Positions 43,344-52,522 of a stretch of DNA of 64,000 nt are shown in pieces; the stretch's first letter is position 1; each line of letters opens with the position of its first letter. Position numbers and translations under genes: made by a program. This DNA is from JACCZR01 sp035296565 (GTDB lineage Bacteria; Actinomycetota; Thermoleophilia; Solirubrobacterales; Thermoleophilaceae): assembly GCA_035296565.1 (NCBI GenBank), contig DATHAQ010000047.1, positions 1-64,000 of the forward strand, read 5' to 3'. A model generated the notes under the pieces. The model saw only the letters and a list, made by a program, of their open reading frames with translations, was not told the origin of the DNA and did no database searches.

Positions 43344-44789
43344 CTAGAGGCTGCGGCAGGAGCGCGCGATGCCCATCATCTCGCGCTCGGACAGGGACTG
43401 GAGAAGGGTGTTGGAGATCCAGTAGACGGCCTTCTTGGTGCGCCACGCCACCAGGCGCAGGCGGTCGCCGTCGTAGTGGAGCTCGTAGGTGCGCTTGCCG
43501 ACACGGCGCGTCTCGGTCGGGTTCTCGAGAATCGGGGCCTCGCGCCAGAGCGTGCCCTGCAGGCCGTAGTACTCGCCGACCCGGCCGCGCTTGATGACCA
43601 TTCGGTAGCTGGGGTACCTGCGCCCGCTGCGGGTCTTCAGCTTGTAGACGCGCGGCGGCCCGGCGAACACGGAGCCGCTCAGGCGCTTGGTGGGATAGAG
43701 CACGGGGACGCGCTTGCTCAGCCCCTGCTGGGCGGCCTGCAGGCCCTGGTCGCGGCCCTCAGCCGGGATGTCCTCGAGGTTGTTGCTCCCGCCGCGCTTG
43801 CGCTTCTTGCGCGGGCCCTTGGGCTTGAGCTTGCCGCGGGGGCCCGGCGTCTCCTTCACGCCGAGGAACTGGGAGGCGAGCTTGCGCACTCGGCGCGAGC
43901 TGGCCGTGACGTAGCTGGCGCCGATCTGGCCCTCGAAGTGGACCTCGCGCACCGGCTGGTCGATCGAGCCCACGGCGAGCTTGACGATGCGCAGCACCTC
44001 GCCCCGGTCGCGGATGTCCGACGAGGTGTACCTGCCGAAGATCTTCACCAGCTTCGAGCGGTCCTCGATCAGCCGGCCCGCGCCCACCTGCTGCTTGGCC
44101 TGGCGCAGGAAGTCCTGCTGGCGCGCGGAGCGCACGAGGTCGTTGTCCTCGTAGCGGAAGCGCACGTACTGAAGCGCCTCGCGGCCGCACAGGCGCTGAT
44201 AGCCGGCGGGCACGTTGATGTAGGCGTACTGGGCGCTGTTGTTGAAGTAGCGCCGGTCCACGTCGGTGTAGATGCAGCCCAGCGCGTTGACGCCGGCGTA
44301 GAAGCTGCGGAAGTCGATGTTGATGACGTGGTTGATGCGCAGCCCGGTCAGCTGCTTGACCGTGTTCAGCGTCAGCCTCGGCCCGCCCTCCTCGTAGGCC
44401 GCGTTGATCTTGTCCGTGCCGTGGCCCGGGATCTTCACCTTGAGGTCGCGGGGCAGGGACATCAGGGCCGTCGCCTTCTTCTTGGGGTCGAGCCGGACGA
44501 GGATGATCGTGTCCGAGCGGGCATCGGCGGCGGCGCCCTCGAGGTTGTTCTTGGGCCGTCGGTCGGAGCCGATGAGCATGATCGTCTGCGGCTTGCCGGC
44601 CTCGGTCTTCGCGATGTCGGCGCCGAGCTTGAGCTCGGGCTGGGTGCGGAGGGCGTTCACTACCCGGTCGACCTCGCGGAAGGCGGCGACGGCGGTCGCC
44701 GAGGCGGAGGCGAAGATCACGAGCGCGGCCCCGAGCAACAGGCGCTTCCACATGCTCGGTCCCCGGTCGCCGTCATCGAAGACCGGCAT
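43344..44789 (-). CDS. LytR-CpsA-Psr (LCP) family wall polymer ligase
   Basis: 481 aa. One N-terminal span (LLLGAALVIFASASATAVAAF), the LCP core with TIMLIGSDRRP, ARSDTIILVRLDPKKK, MSLPRDLKVKIPGHGTDKINAAYEEGG and VGQQDFLRQ-like RSARQQDFLRQAKQQ; then a basic linker (about 335-352) and a ~130-residue C-terminal domain of unknown role. LCP proteins attach lipid-linked glycans to peptidoglycan outside the membrane. ATG 44789 follows TAGGAT by 6 nt; that box lies in the last codons of the upstream peptidase gene. Confidence 0.9.
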   Translation of the reverse strand: MPVFDDGDRGPSMWKRLLLGAALVIFASASATAVAAFREVDRVVNALRTQPELKLGADIAKTEAGKPQTIMLIGSDRRPKNNLEGAAADARSDTIILVRLDPKKKATALMSLPRDLKVKIPGHGTDKINAAYEEGGPRLTLNTVKQLTGLRINHVINIDFRSFYAGVNALGCIYTDVDRRYFNNSAQYAYINVPAGYQRLCGREALQYVRFRYEDNDLVRSARQQDFLRQAKQQVGAGRLIEDRSKLVKIFGRYTSSDIRDRGEVLRIVKLAVGSIDQPVREVHFEGQIGASYVTASSRRVRKLASQFLGVKETPGPRGKLKPKGPRKKRKRGGSNNLEDIPAEGRDQGLQAAQQGLSKRVPVLYPTKRLSGSVFAGPPRVYKLKTRSGRRYPSYRMVIKRGRVGEYYGLQGTLWREAPILENPTETRRVGKRTYELHYDGDRLRLVAWRTKKAVYWISNTLLQSLSEREMMGIARSCRSL

Positions 44790-45910
44790 CAAGCAATCCT
44801 AAGTCGGGGTGTGGCCGGATCCTGTTGGTTGACCCGCTCGGGCAGCAGGCGGACGAACTCCACCAGCACGCGGCGGTAGCGCTCCAGTGAGGAGATCGAG
44901 ACCCACTCGTCCGGGCCGTGGTGCCCGCCGCCGATCGGGCCGAACTCGATTGCGGGCACGCCGGCCTGGAGGAAGGAGACGGCGTCCGAGGAGCCGTCGC
45001 GTCCCACCGAGATGCTCTCGCCGGCCTCCGGGGCCACGCTCGCCACGGCCTCGGCGAGGGTGGTCACGAAAGGGTCCTCGCGAGACACGATCGCCGGCCC
45101 GCGGCGGAAGGTCTTGACCACCTTGCAGTCCGGTAGCTCGGAGACGGCGGCCAGAATGGCCTCGGGGTTCTGCTCGGGCAGGTAGCGCACGTCCACGTCG
45201 ATCGTGCAGCGGTCGGGCACCTTGTTCAGGGCGTCGCCGCCGATGATGCGGCCGAGGTTGATGGAGGGGCGGTCGAAGAGGTCCGAGGACTCGCGCGCGA
45301 AGGGCAGCGCCTCGATGAGGCGAAAGGTGTCGAGGGCCTTGAGCACCGCGTTGTCGCCCTCCCAAGGCGTCGAGCCGTGGGCCGCCTTCCCGGCGACCTC
45401 GATCCGCATGGCCAGCACGCCCTTGGCCTGCACGCCGATGCGCAGGTCCGTGGGCTCGCCGGTGATCGCGAAGTCACCTACATAGCCCCGTTCGACGAGG
45501 TGGTCCGAGCCCCTGTTTTCCTCCTCCTCGGACTCCTCGTCGGAGACGCAGACGAAGTGCACCCTCACCACGTCCTGCGCGGCCAGGTCCCGGGTGGCGC
45601 ACATCATCGCCGCCAGGCCGCCCTTCATGTCGTAGGCGCCGCGACCGACGAGACGGTCGCCGTCGATGCGCGGCTCGAACTGCTCGGCGTGGCCGGGGAC
45701 GACGTCCAGGTGCCCGTGCAGGACGACGGTTGGACCGCTGCTCGCACCCACGGTCGCGGCCAGCACGGGGCGGCCGTTGTGGTGCGTGCCGGTCACCTCC
45801 ACGTCGCGGGCCTCGAGCCAGCCCTTCACGAACCCGGCGGCCGAGCCGATGCCCTCCAAGGTCGACGTGTCGTAGGTGACGAGGCGCTCGCACGTTGAGC
45901 GCTCGTCCAT
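44789..45910 (-). CDS. M20-family metallopeptidase (ArgE/DapE-like)
   Basis: 373 aa. VVLHGHLDVVPGH gives the first zinc His-x-Asp, GRGAYDMKGGLAAMM the bridging Asp, and SDEESEEEENRGSDHL the acid/base Glu; the lid domain starts near VLAMRIEVAGKAAHGS. It hydrolyses an N-acyl amino acid or dipeptide such as succinyl-diaminopimelate or acetylornithine; which one is not clear. ATG 45910 with TAGTCT 7 nt upstream. Its stop overlaps the LCP start. Confidence 0.88.
   Translation of the reverse strand: MDERSTCERLVTYDTSTLEGIGSAAGFVKGWLEARDVEVTGTHHNGRPVLAATVGASSGPTVVLHGHLDVVPGHAEQFEPRIDGDRLVGRGAYDMKGGLAAMMCATRDLAAQDVVRVHFVCVSDEESEEEENRGSDHLVERGYVGDFAITGEPTDLRIGVQAKGVLAMRIEVAGKAAHGSTPWEGDNAVLKALDTFRLIEALPFARESSDLFDRPSINLGRIIGGDALNKVPDRCTIDVDVRYLPEQNPEAILAAVSELPDCKVVKTFRRGPAIVSREDPFVTTLAEAVASVAPEAGESISVGRDGSSDAVSFLQAGVPAIEFGPIGGGHHGPDEWVSISSLERYRRVLVEFVRLLPERVNQQDPATPRLRIA
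44796..44801 (-). promoter_or_regulatory. -10 box TAGGAT inside the peptidase gene, 6 nt before the LCP ATG
   Basis: Minus strand TAGGAT, TGCTTG, ATG. The box is made from the last codons (Leu-Arg-Ile) of the upstream peptidase gene. Confidence 0.5.
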
Positions 45911-45917
45911 CGTGGCG

Positions 45918-45923
45918 AGACTA
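45918..45923 (-). promoter_or_regulatory. -10 box TAGTCT, 7 nt before the M20 peptidase ATG
   Basis: Minus strand TAGTCT, CGCCACG, ATG. It sits in the 24-nt gap after the antiporter gene and has the same hexamer and spacing as the RibD-like gene. Confidence 0.55.
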
Positions 45924-45934
45924 GAAGATCGCGG

Positions 45935-47521
45935 TCAGTCCTCGAGCCGGGCCTGCTCGAGGTCGAGGTCGCGCTCCATCTCGCGGAAGGTGTCACCCGT
46001 AATCTCGCGCGCGTCGGCCAGCTCGGTCAGCGCCCGGCGCTCGGCGTCCAGCAGCTCGCGGCGGATCTCGCGCGCGGCCGAGTGCAGCTCGGCGTCGGCG
46101 TCGTCTCCGTCTCCCATGTTCACCTCCTCGCGCAGCTGGGCGGCGCGCATCTCGAACTCCTCACGCGCGCGCTCGAGCGCCTGCCGGGGCACGCCGCCCT
46201 CCTCGGACAGCTCGTCGGCACGCCGCAGGGCGGCGTCGAGGACCTTCAGCCGGGCCTCCACGTCCTCCTCGTCGGGCTCGTCTCCGGAGGCGAGGCCGAG
46301 CCGCCCGATCAGCGGCCCCATCCCCAGTGCGGGCACCACGAGGGTCAGGACCACGGCCCCGAACGCGATGAACAGCAGGGTGCCGCGGTCGGGGAAGGCC
46401 TTCCCCCCGACGCTGACCGGAATGGAAAGCACAGCCGCCACTGAGACCGCGCCGCGCATCCCCCCGCCGGCGACCAGCACCAGCTCGCGCGGGGAGAGCA
46501 GCGGCTGGGGCCGCCAGCCCCCCGAGCGCAGCGCCGTGGGCAGTGCGGCGAAGTACGGCGTGATCAGGACCCAGGCCACCCGGACCCCGAGGGCGACCAC
46601 CGACACCGCGAGCGTCGCCGCGATGAGCGTGCCCAGACCAGTCGCGTCCTCGGTGTCCAGCACATCGGCGAACTGGAGGCCGATCAGCAGGAAGAGCATC
46701 GACTCCGCCAAGAACTGCAGCGGCTCCCAGAAGGCGAGCGCCCGCAGGCGGGTCGAAGGCCTTACCTCGCGCGGCGAACGGACCCCCATCACCAAGCCGG
46801 CCACCACCGCAGCGAGGACCCCGGACACCCCCAGCCTGTCACCCGCCAGGAAGGCGCCGTAGGCGGTGAGCACCGAGATGGCGATCTCCACGTCGGGCTG
46901 GTCGAGCTGCCTGCGCACCATCGACGCGATCCAGCCCACGGCGCCACCCACCGCGATGCCGCCGAGCACGACACCCACGAACTCGAGCGTGGCCGAGCCC
47001 AGCGCGAAGCTCGCCACCCCGACCGCTCCGAGCGTCACCTGCAGGGCGCTCAGCCCGGTGCCGTCGTTGACCAGGCTCTCGCCCTCAAGGATCGCGCTCA
47101 CGCGCTCGGGCGCTCCCAGCCCGCGGATGATCGAGGTCGCGGCCACCGGGTCGGTGGGGCCGAGCACGGCGCCCAGGACGAAGGCCACCTCCCATGGGAC
47201 ACCGGCCACGAGGTGGACGGTGACCGCCACCGCGGCCACGGTGGCCAGCACCAGCCCGATCGCCAGGACACCCACCGGTCGGGCGTAGAAGCGGAAGTCC
47301 TCGGCGGCGAAGCGGAAGGCCGCCGGGTAGAGGATCGCCGGCAGGAAGACCAGGAAGATCAGCTCGGGGGAGATCTGGACGTCGGGCGCGAAGGGAAGGA
47401 GCCCGATGACCAGGCCGCCCAGGACGAGCGCCACGGCATGCGGGATCCGGCGCCGCTCGGCGACCATGGCGAGCAGCACCACGGCCGCGAGGAGCAGGAT
47501 GAACAGGTCGACCTCGCGCAT
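45935..47521 (-). CDS. Na+/H+ antiporter, CPA1 family (second copy)
   Basis: 528 aa, about twelve spans then a Glu-rich cytoplasmic tail. AFVLGAVLGPTDPVAATSIIRGLG and LEGESLVNDGTGLSALQV contain the ion-path Asp residues, with AGGGMRGAVSVAAVLSIPV. Same architecture as the antiporter at 6353-7933, including the coiled tail ending RDLDLEQARLED versus RDLDLEESRLEA, so the two are paralogues. ATG 47521; TAGAAC lies 9 nt upstream. Confidence 0.92.
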   Translation of the reverse strand: MREVDLFILLLAAVVLLAMVAERRRIPHAVALVLGGLVIGLLPFAPDVQISPELIFLVFLPAILYPAAFRFAAEDFRFYARPVGVLAIGLVLATVAAVAVTVHLVAGVPWEVAFVLGAVLGPTDPVAATSIIRGLGAPERVSAILEGESLVNDGTGLSALQVTLGAVGVASFALGSATLEFVGVVLGGIAVGGAVGWIASMVRRQLDQPDVEIAISVLTAYGAFLAGDRLGVSGVLAAVVAGLVMGVRSPREVRPSTRLRALAFWEPLQFLAESMLFLLIGLQFADVLDTEDATGLGTLIAATLAVSVVALGVRVAWVLITPYFAALPTALRSGGWRPQPLLSPRELVLVAGGGMRGAVSVAAVLSIPVSVGGKAFPDRGTLLFIAFGAVVLTLVVPALGMGPLIGRLGLASGDEPDEEDVEARLKVLDAALRRADELSEEGGVPRQALERAREEFEMRAAQLREEVNMGDGDDADAELHSAAREIRRELLDAERRALTELADAREITGDTFREMERDLDLEQARLED

Positions 47522-47588
47522 CGCCCGCCTGTTCTACCGAGGGCCGGTTCGCACCGCGCCGCGGCTCGCTGGCCCCGGGGCCGCGGCC

Positions 47589-48272
47589 CTATCTCGTCAG
47601 GCGGCAGCGGACGAGCGTCACGAGCACTCGCAGGCCGTCCAACGCCCTGAGCTTCTTGCCCTCCTCGGTGCTGCGCGCCTTGTAGTGCACCGGCACCTCG
47701 AAGATGCGCTCTCCGCGCTGCAGCAGCCGCGCGGCGATCTCCGGCTCTATGTCGAAGCCGCGGGCGCGTAGCGGGAGCCGGCGGAAGACATCGGTGCGGA
47801 TGGCCTTATGGCAGGTCATGAGGTCGCGCAGGTAGACGTTGAAGAGGAGGTTGGCCGCCAGCGTCACGGCCTTGTTGCCGAGCACGTAGAGGAACGAGTG
47901 GCTGGTGTAGCCGTCGAAGGCGCGCACGCCGAACACCGCGTTGCTTTGTCCCGAGGTCAGCGCAGGCAGCAGGGCGGCCAGGTCGTCGGGGTCGTACTCG
48001 AGGTCGGCGTCGAAGACCGCGGCGAACTCGCCCTTGGCCTGGGCGAGCGCGGTGCGGACCGCAGCGCCCTTGCCCTGGTTGACGGCGTGGCTGAGCACCG
48101 TCACGCGGTCGGGCCAGTCGGCTCCGGCGATCAGCTCCGAGGTGCCGTCCGTCGATCCGTCGTCGACCACTATGACCTCGGTCTCGACCCCGAGATCGGC
48201 TTCGAGCAGCTCGGCCACGGCCTGCTCGACCGTGGCCAGCTCGTTGTACACGGGCATGAGGATCGAGAGCAC
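47589..48272 (-). CDS. Family 2 glycosyltransferase (polyprenyl-phosphate sugar transferase-like)
   Basis: 227 aa GT-A fold. LSILMPVYNELATVEQAV, EVIVVDDGSTDGTSELI, NQGKGAAVRTALAQAKGEF and the metal-binding VFDADLEYDPDDLAALL match dolichol/polyprenyl-phosphate mannosyl- or glucosyltransferases; no C-terminal membrane spans. It probably charges a lipid carrier with a sugar for GT-C enzymes further on. GTG 48272 with TAGGCT 8 nt upstream sets the start. Confidence 0.88.
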   Translation of the reverse strand: MLSILMPVYNELATVEQAVAELLEADLGVETEVIVVDDGSTDGTSELIAGADWPDRVTVLSHAVNQGKGAAVRTALAQAKGEFAAVFDADLEYDPDDLAALLPALTSGQSNAVFGVRAFDGYTSHSFLYVLGNKAVTLAANLLFNVYLRDLMTCHKAIRTDVFRRLPLRARGFDIEPEIAARLLQRGERIFEVPVHYKARSTEEGKKLRALDGLRVLVTLVRCRLTR

Positions 48273-48280
48273 GGCGGAGC

Positions 48281-48286
48281 AGCCTA
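48281..48286 (-). promoter_or_regulatory. -10 box TAGGCT, 8 nt before the GT2 GTG
   Basis: Minus strand TAGGCT, GCTCCGCC, GTG at 48272. The box overlaps the last codons and stop region of the SRPBCC gene. Confidence 0.5.
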
Positions 48287-48739
48287 CGCGGCAAGGTGCA
48301 CCGCGAGCTTCTCCAGGGCGGCGATCCAGCCGGCCTCGGCGGCGTCGCGGCCCGCCGGCGGGAGAGGCCCGTCGCTGAGCGTCATGCGCGTCTTGTCGCC
48401 GTGGTCGTGGAGCTCCACGCGCACGACGGTGGGCTCGGGCATGCCCATCTCCGGCATCGGATCCGAGCGCAGCACGATCAGCTCCGGCTCCACGAGCTCG
48501 ACGATGTCGTAGCCGATCGCGAACTCCGCGCTGCCGCCGCGCCGGACCATCGTGAGCTCCCAGCGCCCTCCCACCCGCAGGTCGATGTCGATGCGCTCGC
48601 GCGGAGCGCCGAAGTGCTCCGGGCCGTACCACGCGGCCACCTCGTCGGGATCGGTCCAGGCTCGGAACACCGCCTCGCGCGGCGCCTCGAAGATGCGCGT
48701 GATCAGCACCTCGCTGTCGGTGGGGGTCGCCTCACTCAT
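48284..48739 (-). CDS. SRPBCC / AHSA1-like lipid-binding fold protein
   Basis: 151 aa. LITRIFEAPREAVFRAWTDPDEVAAWYGPEHF and the later RMTLSDGPLPP...AGWIAALEKLAVHL are typical of the AHSA1/START-like SRPBCC family, which binds hydrophobic ligands. Its start overlaps the ArsR stop by 8 nt; an ArsR-SRPBCC pair is a common two-gene unit whose ligand is rarely known. Confidence 0.88.
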   Translation of the reverse strand: MSEATPTDSEVLITRIFEAPREAVFRAWTDPDEVAAWYGPEHFGAPRERIDIDLRVGGRWELTMVRRGGSAEFAIGYDIVELVEPELIVLRSDPMPEMGMPEPTVVRVELHDHGDKTRMTLSDGPLPPAGRDAAEAGWIAALEKLAVHLAA

Positions 48740-49064
48740 CCTTCGCTCCCTTCTGGCGCAGGTGCTCGTCGAGCCGGTCCATCCGGTCCTCCCAGGTCCG
48801 CTTGCGCGACTCGATCCACACCACCGCCTCGTCGAGCGCGTCGGCCTGCAGGCGTCGCGGGCGCCACTGGGCCTCCCGGCCGTGCGCGACGAGCCCGGCG
48901 CGCTCGAGCACCTTGAGGTGGCGCGAGATCGCCGGCAGGCTCACCGAGAACGGCTCGGCGAGCTCGTTCACGGTCGCCTCGCCTTCCGCGAGCCGGGTCA
49001 GGATCGAGCGTCGCGTCGGATCGGCGAGCGCGGCAAAGGTGAGGTTGAGGTCGTCGGCGGGCAC
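48732..49064 (-). CDS. ArsR-family regulator paired with SRPBCC protein
   Basis: 110 aa. LTFAALADPTRRSILTRLAEGEATVNELAEPFSVSLPAISRHLKVLERAGLV is the winged helix, followed by RRLQADALDEAVVWIESRKRTWEDRMDRLDEHL, a C-terminal helix common in this non-metal ArsR group. GTG start. It likely represses the two-gene operon; the AT-rich palindrome at 49076-49085 is a candidate operator. Confidence 0.9.
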   Translation of the reverse strand: MPADDLNLTFAALADPTRRSILTRLAEGEATVNELAEPFSVSLPAISRHLKVLERAGLVAHGREAQWRPRRLQADALDEAVVWIESRKRTWEDRMDRLDEHLRQKGAKDE

Positions 49065-49075
49065 GTAACGCTTTG

Positions 49076-49085
49076 GTTAATTAAC
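49076..49085. promoter_or_regulatory. Palindrome GTTAATTAAC before arsR
   Basis: A perfect 10-bp AT-rich palindrome, with a related TTTAATGA about 10 nt further upstream on the minus strand. It stands out in GC-rich DNA, 12 nt before the arsR GTG, and could be both -10 region and operator. Confidence 0.5.
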
Positions 49086-49099
49086 TCCCTCATTAAACA

Positions 49100-50431
49100 C
49101 TAGCTCCGGCGCAGGGCGCGATAGACCCAGCGCCCCGCGCTGCGCACCACTGCGCCGGGCCCGTCGCTCTCGCGCCGCCGGGCGGCGATGAACGGGTACT
49201 GGCCGTAGGTGGCCAGCGCGAGGGCGGCGCCGTACTTGCGCGGCACCGGGCGCTCGGGGTCCAGGCAGAAGTCGATCAGCGGACGGGCCGCGACGGGCCA
49301 GCGCAAGGCGTCCCGAGCCACCGCCGGCTGCTCGGGGCGCTCGTCGAGCAGGCGCGCGCAAGCCGATGCGAAGCCCTCGTCGTCGCCTGGCGCCACGGTC
49401 GCGCCGAGGCCCTCGCGCTCCACCAGCTCGGCCACCGAGTCGCCGCCGCTGGTGACCACCGGCAGCCCCGCCCAGATGTAGTCGAGCACGCGCGTGCGAA
49501 ACGAGAAGCGCGCCTCGAGGTGGTCGTGGTGGGCGGAGACACCCAAGTCGGCGTCCAGCAGGTAGCCCGCTCGCTCGTCGTACGGGGTCCAGCCCTCCTT
49601 GAAGTGCACCCGGTTGCCCTCCAGGCCCCGCTCGCGCGCGAACTCGATAGCCGCGGCGGCGCCCGACGGCACGCGCTCGGGCGCCGCGGAGGGGCGATCG
49701 ATTCCCAGGAAGAACAGGTGAACCGCGCGGCCGTGGTCGTTGAGGCGCTCGACGGCCCGGATCGGCGTGAGCGCGTCCAGCCAGCGCCAGATCCCCCCGC
49801 CCCAGATCAGCACCTCGTCGCCTGGGCCGATGCCCGGCCAGGCCCCCTTGAGCGGCCGGGCGGCGGCTCGGGGCGGCTCGCTGGGCACCCCGAACGGCAC
49901 GACGTCCACGAACTGGCGGTAGGTCGGGTCATGGCGATAGGCGCGCAGGTCCACCAGGCCGGCCATGCTCATGCCCCCCAGCCAGAGGTCGCGCTGCTTC
50001 TCGCTCGCGCAGACGACGAAGTCGGCGGCGGCGCACTGGGCCATGACCGTCAGCGCCGTCTGGCGCACGGAGGCGGTGGCGCGCAGCTCGGGCTCGCGCG
50101 CCGCCGCCTCCAGGCCCTCCACGACGATCGGGTTGTACAGGTCGGCCACGTAGCGCACCGGCAGCCGGCGCACGCGGCGCAGGAGTTGCGCGGGCAGGCG
50201 CTGGGCCACCACGACGTCGTGGCGCTGTAGGGCCTCGTGCAGAACCTCGAAGTCGGCCATCCCCGCCTCGAGGAGCCCGAAGGGCTCGCCGTCTGCCCGG
50301 CTCGGCGCCGGCGCGGCGAGGGTCACATCGCACTCCGCGGCGAGGGCGCGGGAGAGCTCCAGCGCACGGATCGCCGGGCCTGCGATCCGCTCGCCCACCG
50401 GCTCCTGGGAGACCACCAGCACCCGTGTCAC
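49100..50431 (-). CDS. Family 4-type glycosyltransferase
   Basis: 443 aa GT-B fold. RVLVVSQEPVGERIAGPAIRALELSRAL at the N-terminus (acceptor domain) and the donor-domain VLIWGGGIWRWLDALTPIRAV, RVHFKEGWTPYDERAGYLLDADLGVSAH, and RVLDYIWAGLPVVTSGGDSVAELVEREGLG. It transfers a sugar from a nucleotide donor to a surface glycan. GTG start overlaps the methyltransferase stop (GTGA); third gene of the flippase operon. Confidence 0.85.
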   Translation of the reverse strand: MTRVLVVSQEPVGERIAGPAIRALELSRALAAECDVTLAAPAPSRADGEPFGLLEAGMADFEVLHEALQRHDVVVAQRLPAQLLRRVRRLPVRYVADLYNPIVVEGLEAAAREPELRATASVRQTALTVMAQCAAADFVVCASEKQRDLWLGGMSMAGLVDLRAYRHDPTYRQFVDVVPFGVPSEPPRAAARPLKGAWPGIGPGDEVLIWGGGIWRWLDALTPIRAVERLNDHGRAVHLFFLGIDRPSAAPERVPSGAAAAIEFARERGLEGNRVHFKEGWTPYDERAGYLLDADLGVSAHHDHLEARFSFRTRVLDYIWAGLPVVTSGGDSVAELVEREGLGATVAPGDDEGFASACARLLDERPEQPAVARDALRWPVAARPLIDFCLDPERPVPRKYGAALALATYGQYPFIAARRRESDGPGAVVRSAGRWVYRALRRS

Positions 50432-51090
50432 GCCGGCGCCCTCGCGATCAGCCGGGTGAAGAAGAGCGGCTTGGCCAGCCCCGCGCGGTGCAGCCAGCGG
50501 TAGGGCGGGCGTAGCACGCCGGGCAGGATCTGCGCCGCCAGGCGGGCGTCGACAGGCGCCACCTGCTCCACGTGGCTGGTCCCGAACACGCCGTCGAGGA
50601 GCTCGCTGAGCGAGGCGACGGTGAAAGCGTGGCGGTGGTCGAGGTCGAGCATGTGGCTGAACTCCACCGGCGTGCTGCCGAAGCTCTGGGTGGCGTTCGG
50701 CGTACTCAGCAGCACGTTGCGCCGCGCCACCCTGCGGGCCTCGGCCAGCAGCGCGGCGGGCTCGTCGAGGTGCTCGATCACCTCCAGCATCAGCACGCTG
50801 TCCACGGCATCGTCGGGCAGCGGCAACGTCGAGCCGTCGTAGCTCTCCGCCTCCACGCCAAGGCTGCGCGCGCGCTCGACGTAGCGGTCCGAGACGTCGA
50901 GGCCCCGCACGGCGAAGCCCCGCTTGCCCAGCTCCAGGCTGTAGCCGCCGAGCCCGCAGCCAAGGTCGAGCAGCTCGTGCCCGGCGTGGGCGGCGGCGAA
51001 GTCGACCAGGGCGTGGTCGACCTGCTCCAGCGGGTCCGCGTCGAGATACCAGCTGCGGCTGTCGCGCGGCCCCCGCGGCATGGCGCTCAC
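50428..51090 (-). CDS. Class I SAM-dependent methyltransferase
   Basis: 220 aa. SAM motif I LLDLGCGLGGYSLELGKRG, motif II region VDSVLMLEVIEHLDEPAALLAEARRV and NVLLSTPNATQSFG. Related to UbiE/Methyltransf_11 proteins of glycan clusters, which methylate sugars or lipids. GTG 51090 overlaps the flippase stop (GTGA); ATG 51081 is an alternative start. Confidence 0.85.
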   Translation of the reverse strand: MSAMPRGPRDSRSWYLDADPLEQVDHALVDFAAAHAGHELLDLGCGLGGYSLELGKRGFAVRGLDVSDRYVERARSLGVEAESYDGSTLPLPDDAVDSVLMLEVIEHLDEPAALLAEARRVARRNVLLSTPNATQSFGSTPVEFSHMLDLDHRHAFTVASLSELLDGVFGTSHVEQVAPVDARLAAQILPGVLRPPYRWLHRAGLAKPLFFTRLIARAPA

Positions 51091-52502
51091 CGGCGCAGGC
51101 CGGAGACCACGGAGCGCGCGCCCGGGCTGATCGCCAGCAGCAGGCCGAGGTAGATCGCGGCCCCCAGCGGGGCGAGCGCGAGGAAGGGGCCCTCGCGCAG
51201 GGGCCAGAGCGCGACGCCCATCGCCGCCGCGGCGGCCAGCGCCGGCAGCAGGATTCCGGGCGAGGGGAAGAAGCCGAAGTTGCGTCGCATCAGCAGGTAG
51301 GAGCCTCCCAGGATGAGGACCTCGGAGGCGACCGTGATCACGGCCGCGGCCACTATGCCGTAAGCCGGCACGAGCGCGAGGTTGAGACCCACGTTGAACG
51401 TGAGCCCGAGCACGTTCAGCCACAGCGCGCTGGCCTGGCGCTCCTTGGCGATCAGGGCGTAGCCGAAGACCCCGTTCACCCAGGCCAGCGTTCCCGCGGC
51501 GAGCAGGATCTGCAGCGGCTCGACCGCCTGATCGAAGTCCTCCCCCGCCACCAGCTCGATCAGGCGCGGGGCCAGGATCGCGCCGCCGACCACGACCGGC
51601 ACCCCGGCCACCAGGAACAGGTCCCAGGACGACTGGATGGCCGGGCGCAAGCGGCGGTCCTCGTCGGCCACGTAACGCGAGATGACCGGGAACGAGGCGG
51701 TGAGGAACACGGTCCCGCCGGTAAGGACGAACTCGAGGATGCGGTAGGCGAGCGTGTAGAAGCCCACCTCGTCCACGGGTCGCAAGAGCGAGATGATCAG
51801 CGTGTCCGCCCGAAAGTAGAGCGCGTTGATGGCCAGCGCCAGCCCCAGTGGCAGGCTCGCCAACAGCAGCGTCCGCCACACCGCCCGGTCGCTGAGGAAG
51901 CGGATGCGCACGAGCCGGCGCGACAGCACCACCGACACCATCAGGGTGGCCAGCGCCCCGCCGGCGGCCGCGCCCATCACCGCGAAGAAGCCCAGGTCCA
52001 GCGTGGCCACCAACACGGCCAGGCCGAAGGCGATCGCGCGGCCGACGACATCGGCGCTGACCGAGCGGCCCATTCGCATCTGACCCTGGAAGACGGCCGT
52101 GAGCGAGCCGTTGAGCATGCCCAGCAGGAGCGGACCGCCGGCGAGGACTATCGCCAGCCGCACGTCGGGCTCGTAGGGCAGCAGGAGGCTGATGGCGACC
52201 GCCACGACGATCGTGACCAGCGACAGCAGCAGGCGCAGCGTCAGTGCGTTGCCCACCAGGCTCTCGGTGCGCGAGGGGTCCTTGCTGATCTCGCGCACGA
52301 CGGTGGTGAGCAGCCCGACGTCCGCGAGCACCGCGAACAGCTGCATGTACATGAGGGCGAGCGTGTAGCGCCCGTAGTCCGACGGCCCCAGGTAGCGCGT
52401 GAGCACCGCGATGGAGGCCGCGCCGATGGCCAGGACCGCCGCCTTGCCGGCCACCTGGACCGCCGTGTTCGACGCGACGCGCCGCCGATCCGAGTCGGTC
52501 AC
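51087..52502 (-). CDS. Polysaccharide flippase (Wzx/MATE-like)
   Basis: 471 aa with 12-14 membrane spans. LTRYLGPSDYGRYTLALMYMQLFAVLADVGLLTTVVREISKD is the polysaccharide-synthesis/MVF superfamily N-terminus; further on YTLAYRILEFVLTGGTVFLTASFPVISRYVADE is typical. It would flip lipid-linked glycan to the outer face. GTG start. First gene of a three-gene operon (flippase, methyltransferase, GT4); divergent from the GT-C gene at 52523. Confidence 0.87.
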   Translation of the reverse strand: MTDSDRRRVASNTAVQVAGKAAVLAIGAASIAVLTRYLGPSDYGRYTLALMYMQLFAVLADVGLLTTVVREISKDPSRTESLVGNALTLRLLLSLVTIVVAVAISLLLPYEPDVRLAIVLAGGPLLLGMLNGSLTAVFQGQMRMGRSVSADVVGRAIAFGLAVLVATLDLGFFAVMGAAAGGALATLMVSVVLSRRLVRIRFLSDRAVWRTLLLASLPLGLALAINALYFRADTLIISLLRPVDEVGFYTLAYRILEFVLTGGTVFLTASFPVISRYVADEDRRLRPAIQSSWDLFLVAGVPVVVGGAILAPRLIELVAGEDFDQAVEPLQILLAAGTLAWVNGVFGYALIAKERQASALWLNVLGLTFNVGLNLALVPAYGIVAAAVITVASEVLILGGSYLLMRRNFGFFPSPGILLPALAAAAAMGVALWPLREGPFLALAPLGAAIYLGLLLAISPGARSVVSGLRR

Positions 52503-52508
52503 GGCGCT

Positions 52509-52514
52509 TAGGCT
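52509..52514 (+). promoter_or_regulatory. -10 box TAGGCT, 8 nt before the GT-C GTG
   Basis: TAGGCT, GCCAGGCC, GTG at 52523. The 20-nt divergent gap with the flippase holds both promoters. Confidence 0.5.
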
Positions 52515-52522
52515 GCCAGGCC

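Noticed and set aside
47594..47610. Sixth copy of the TCAG...CTGACGA element at the end of the GT2 gene
   Set aside because: Only GCCGCCTGACGAG is shared, the left arm and A run are missing, and it codes the last residues of the protein.
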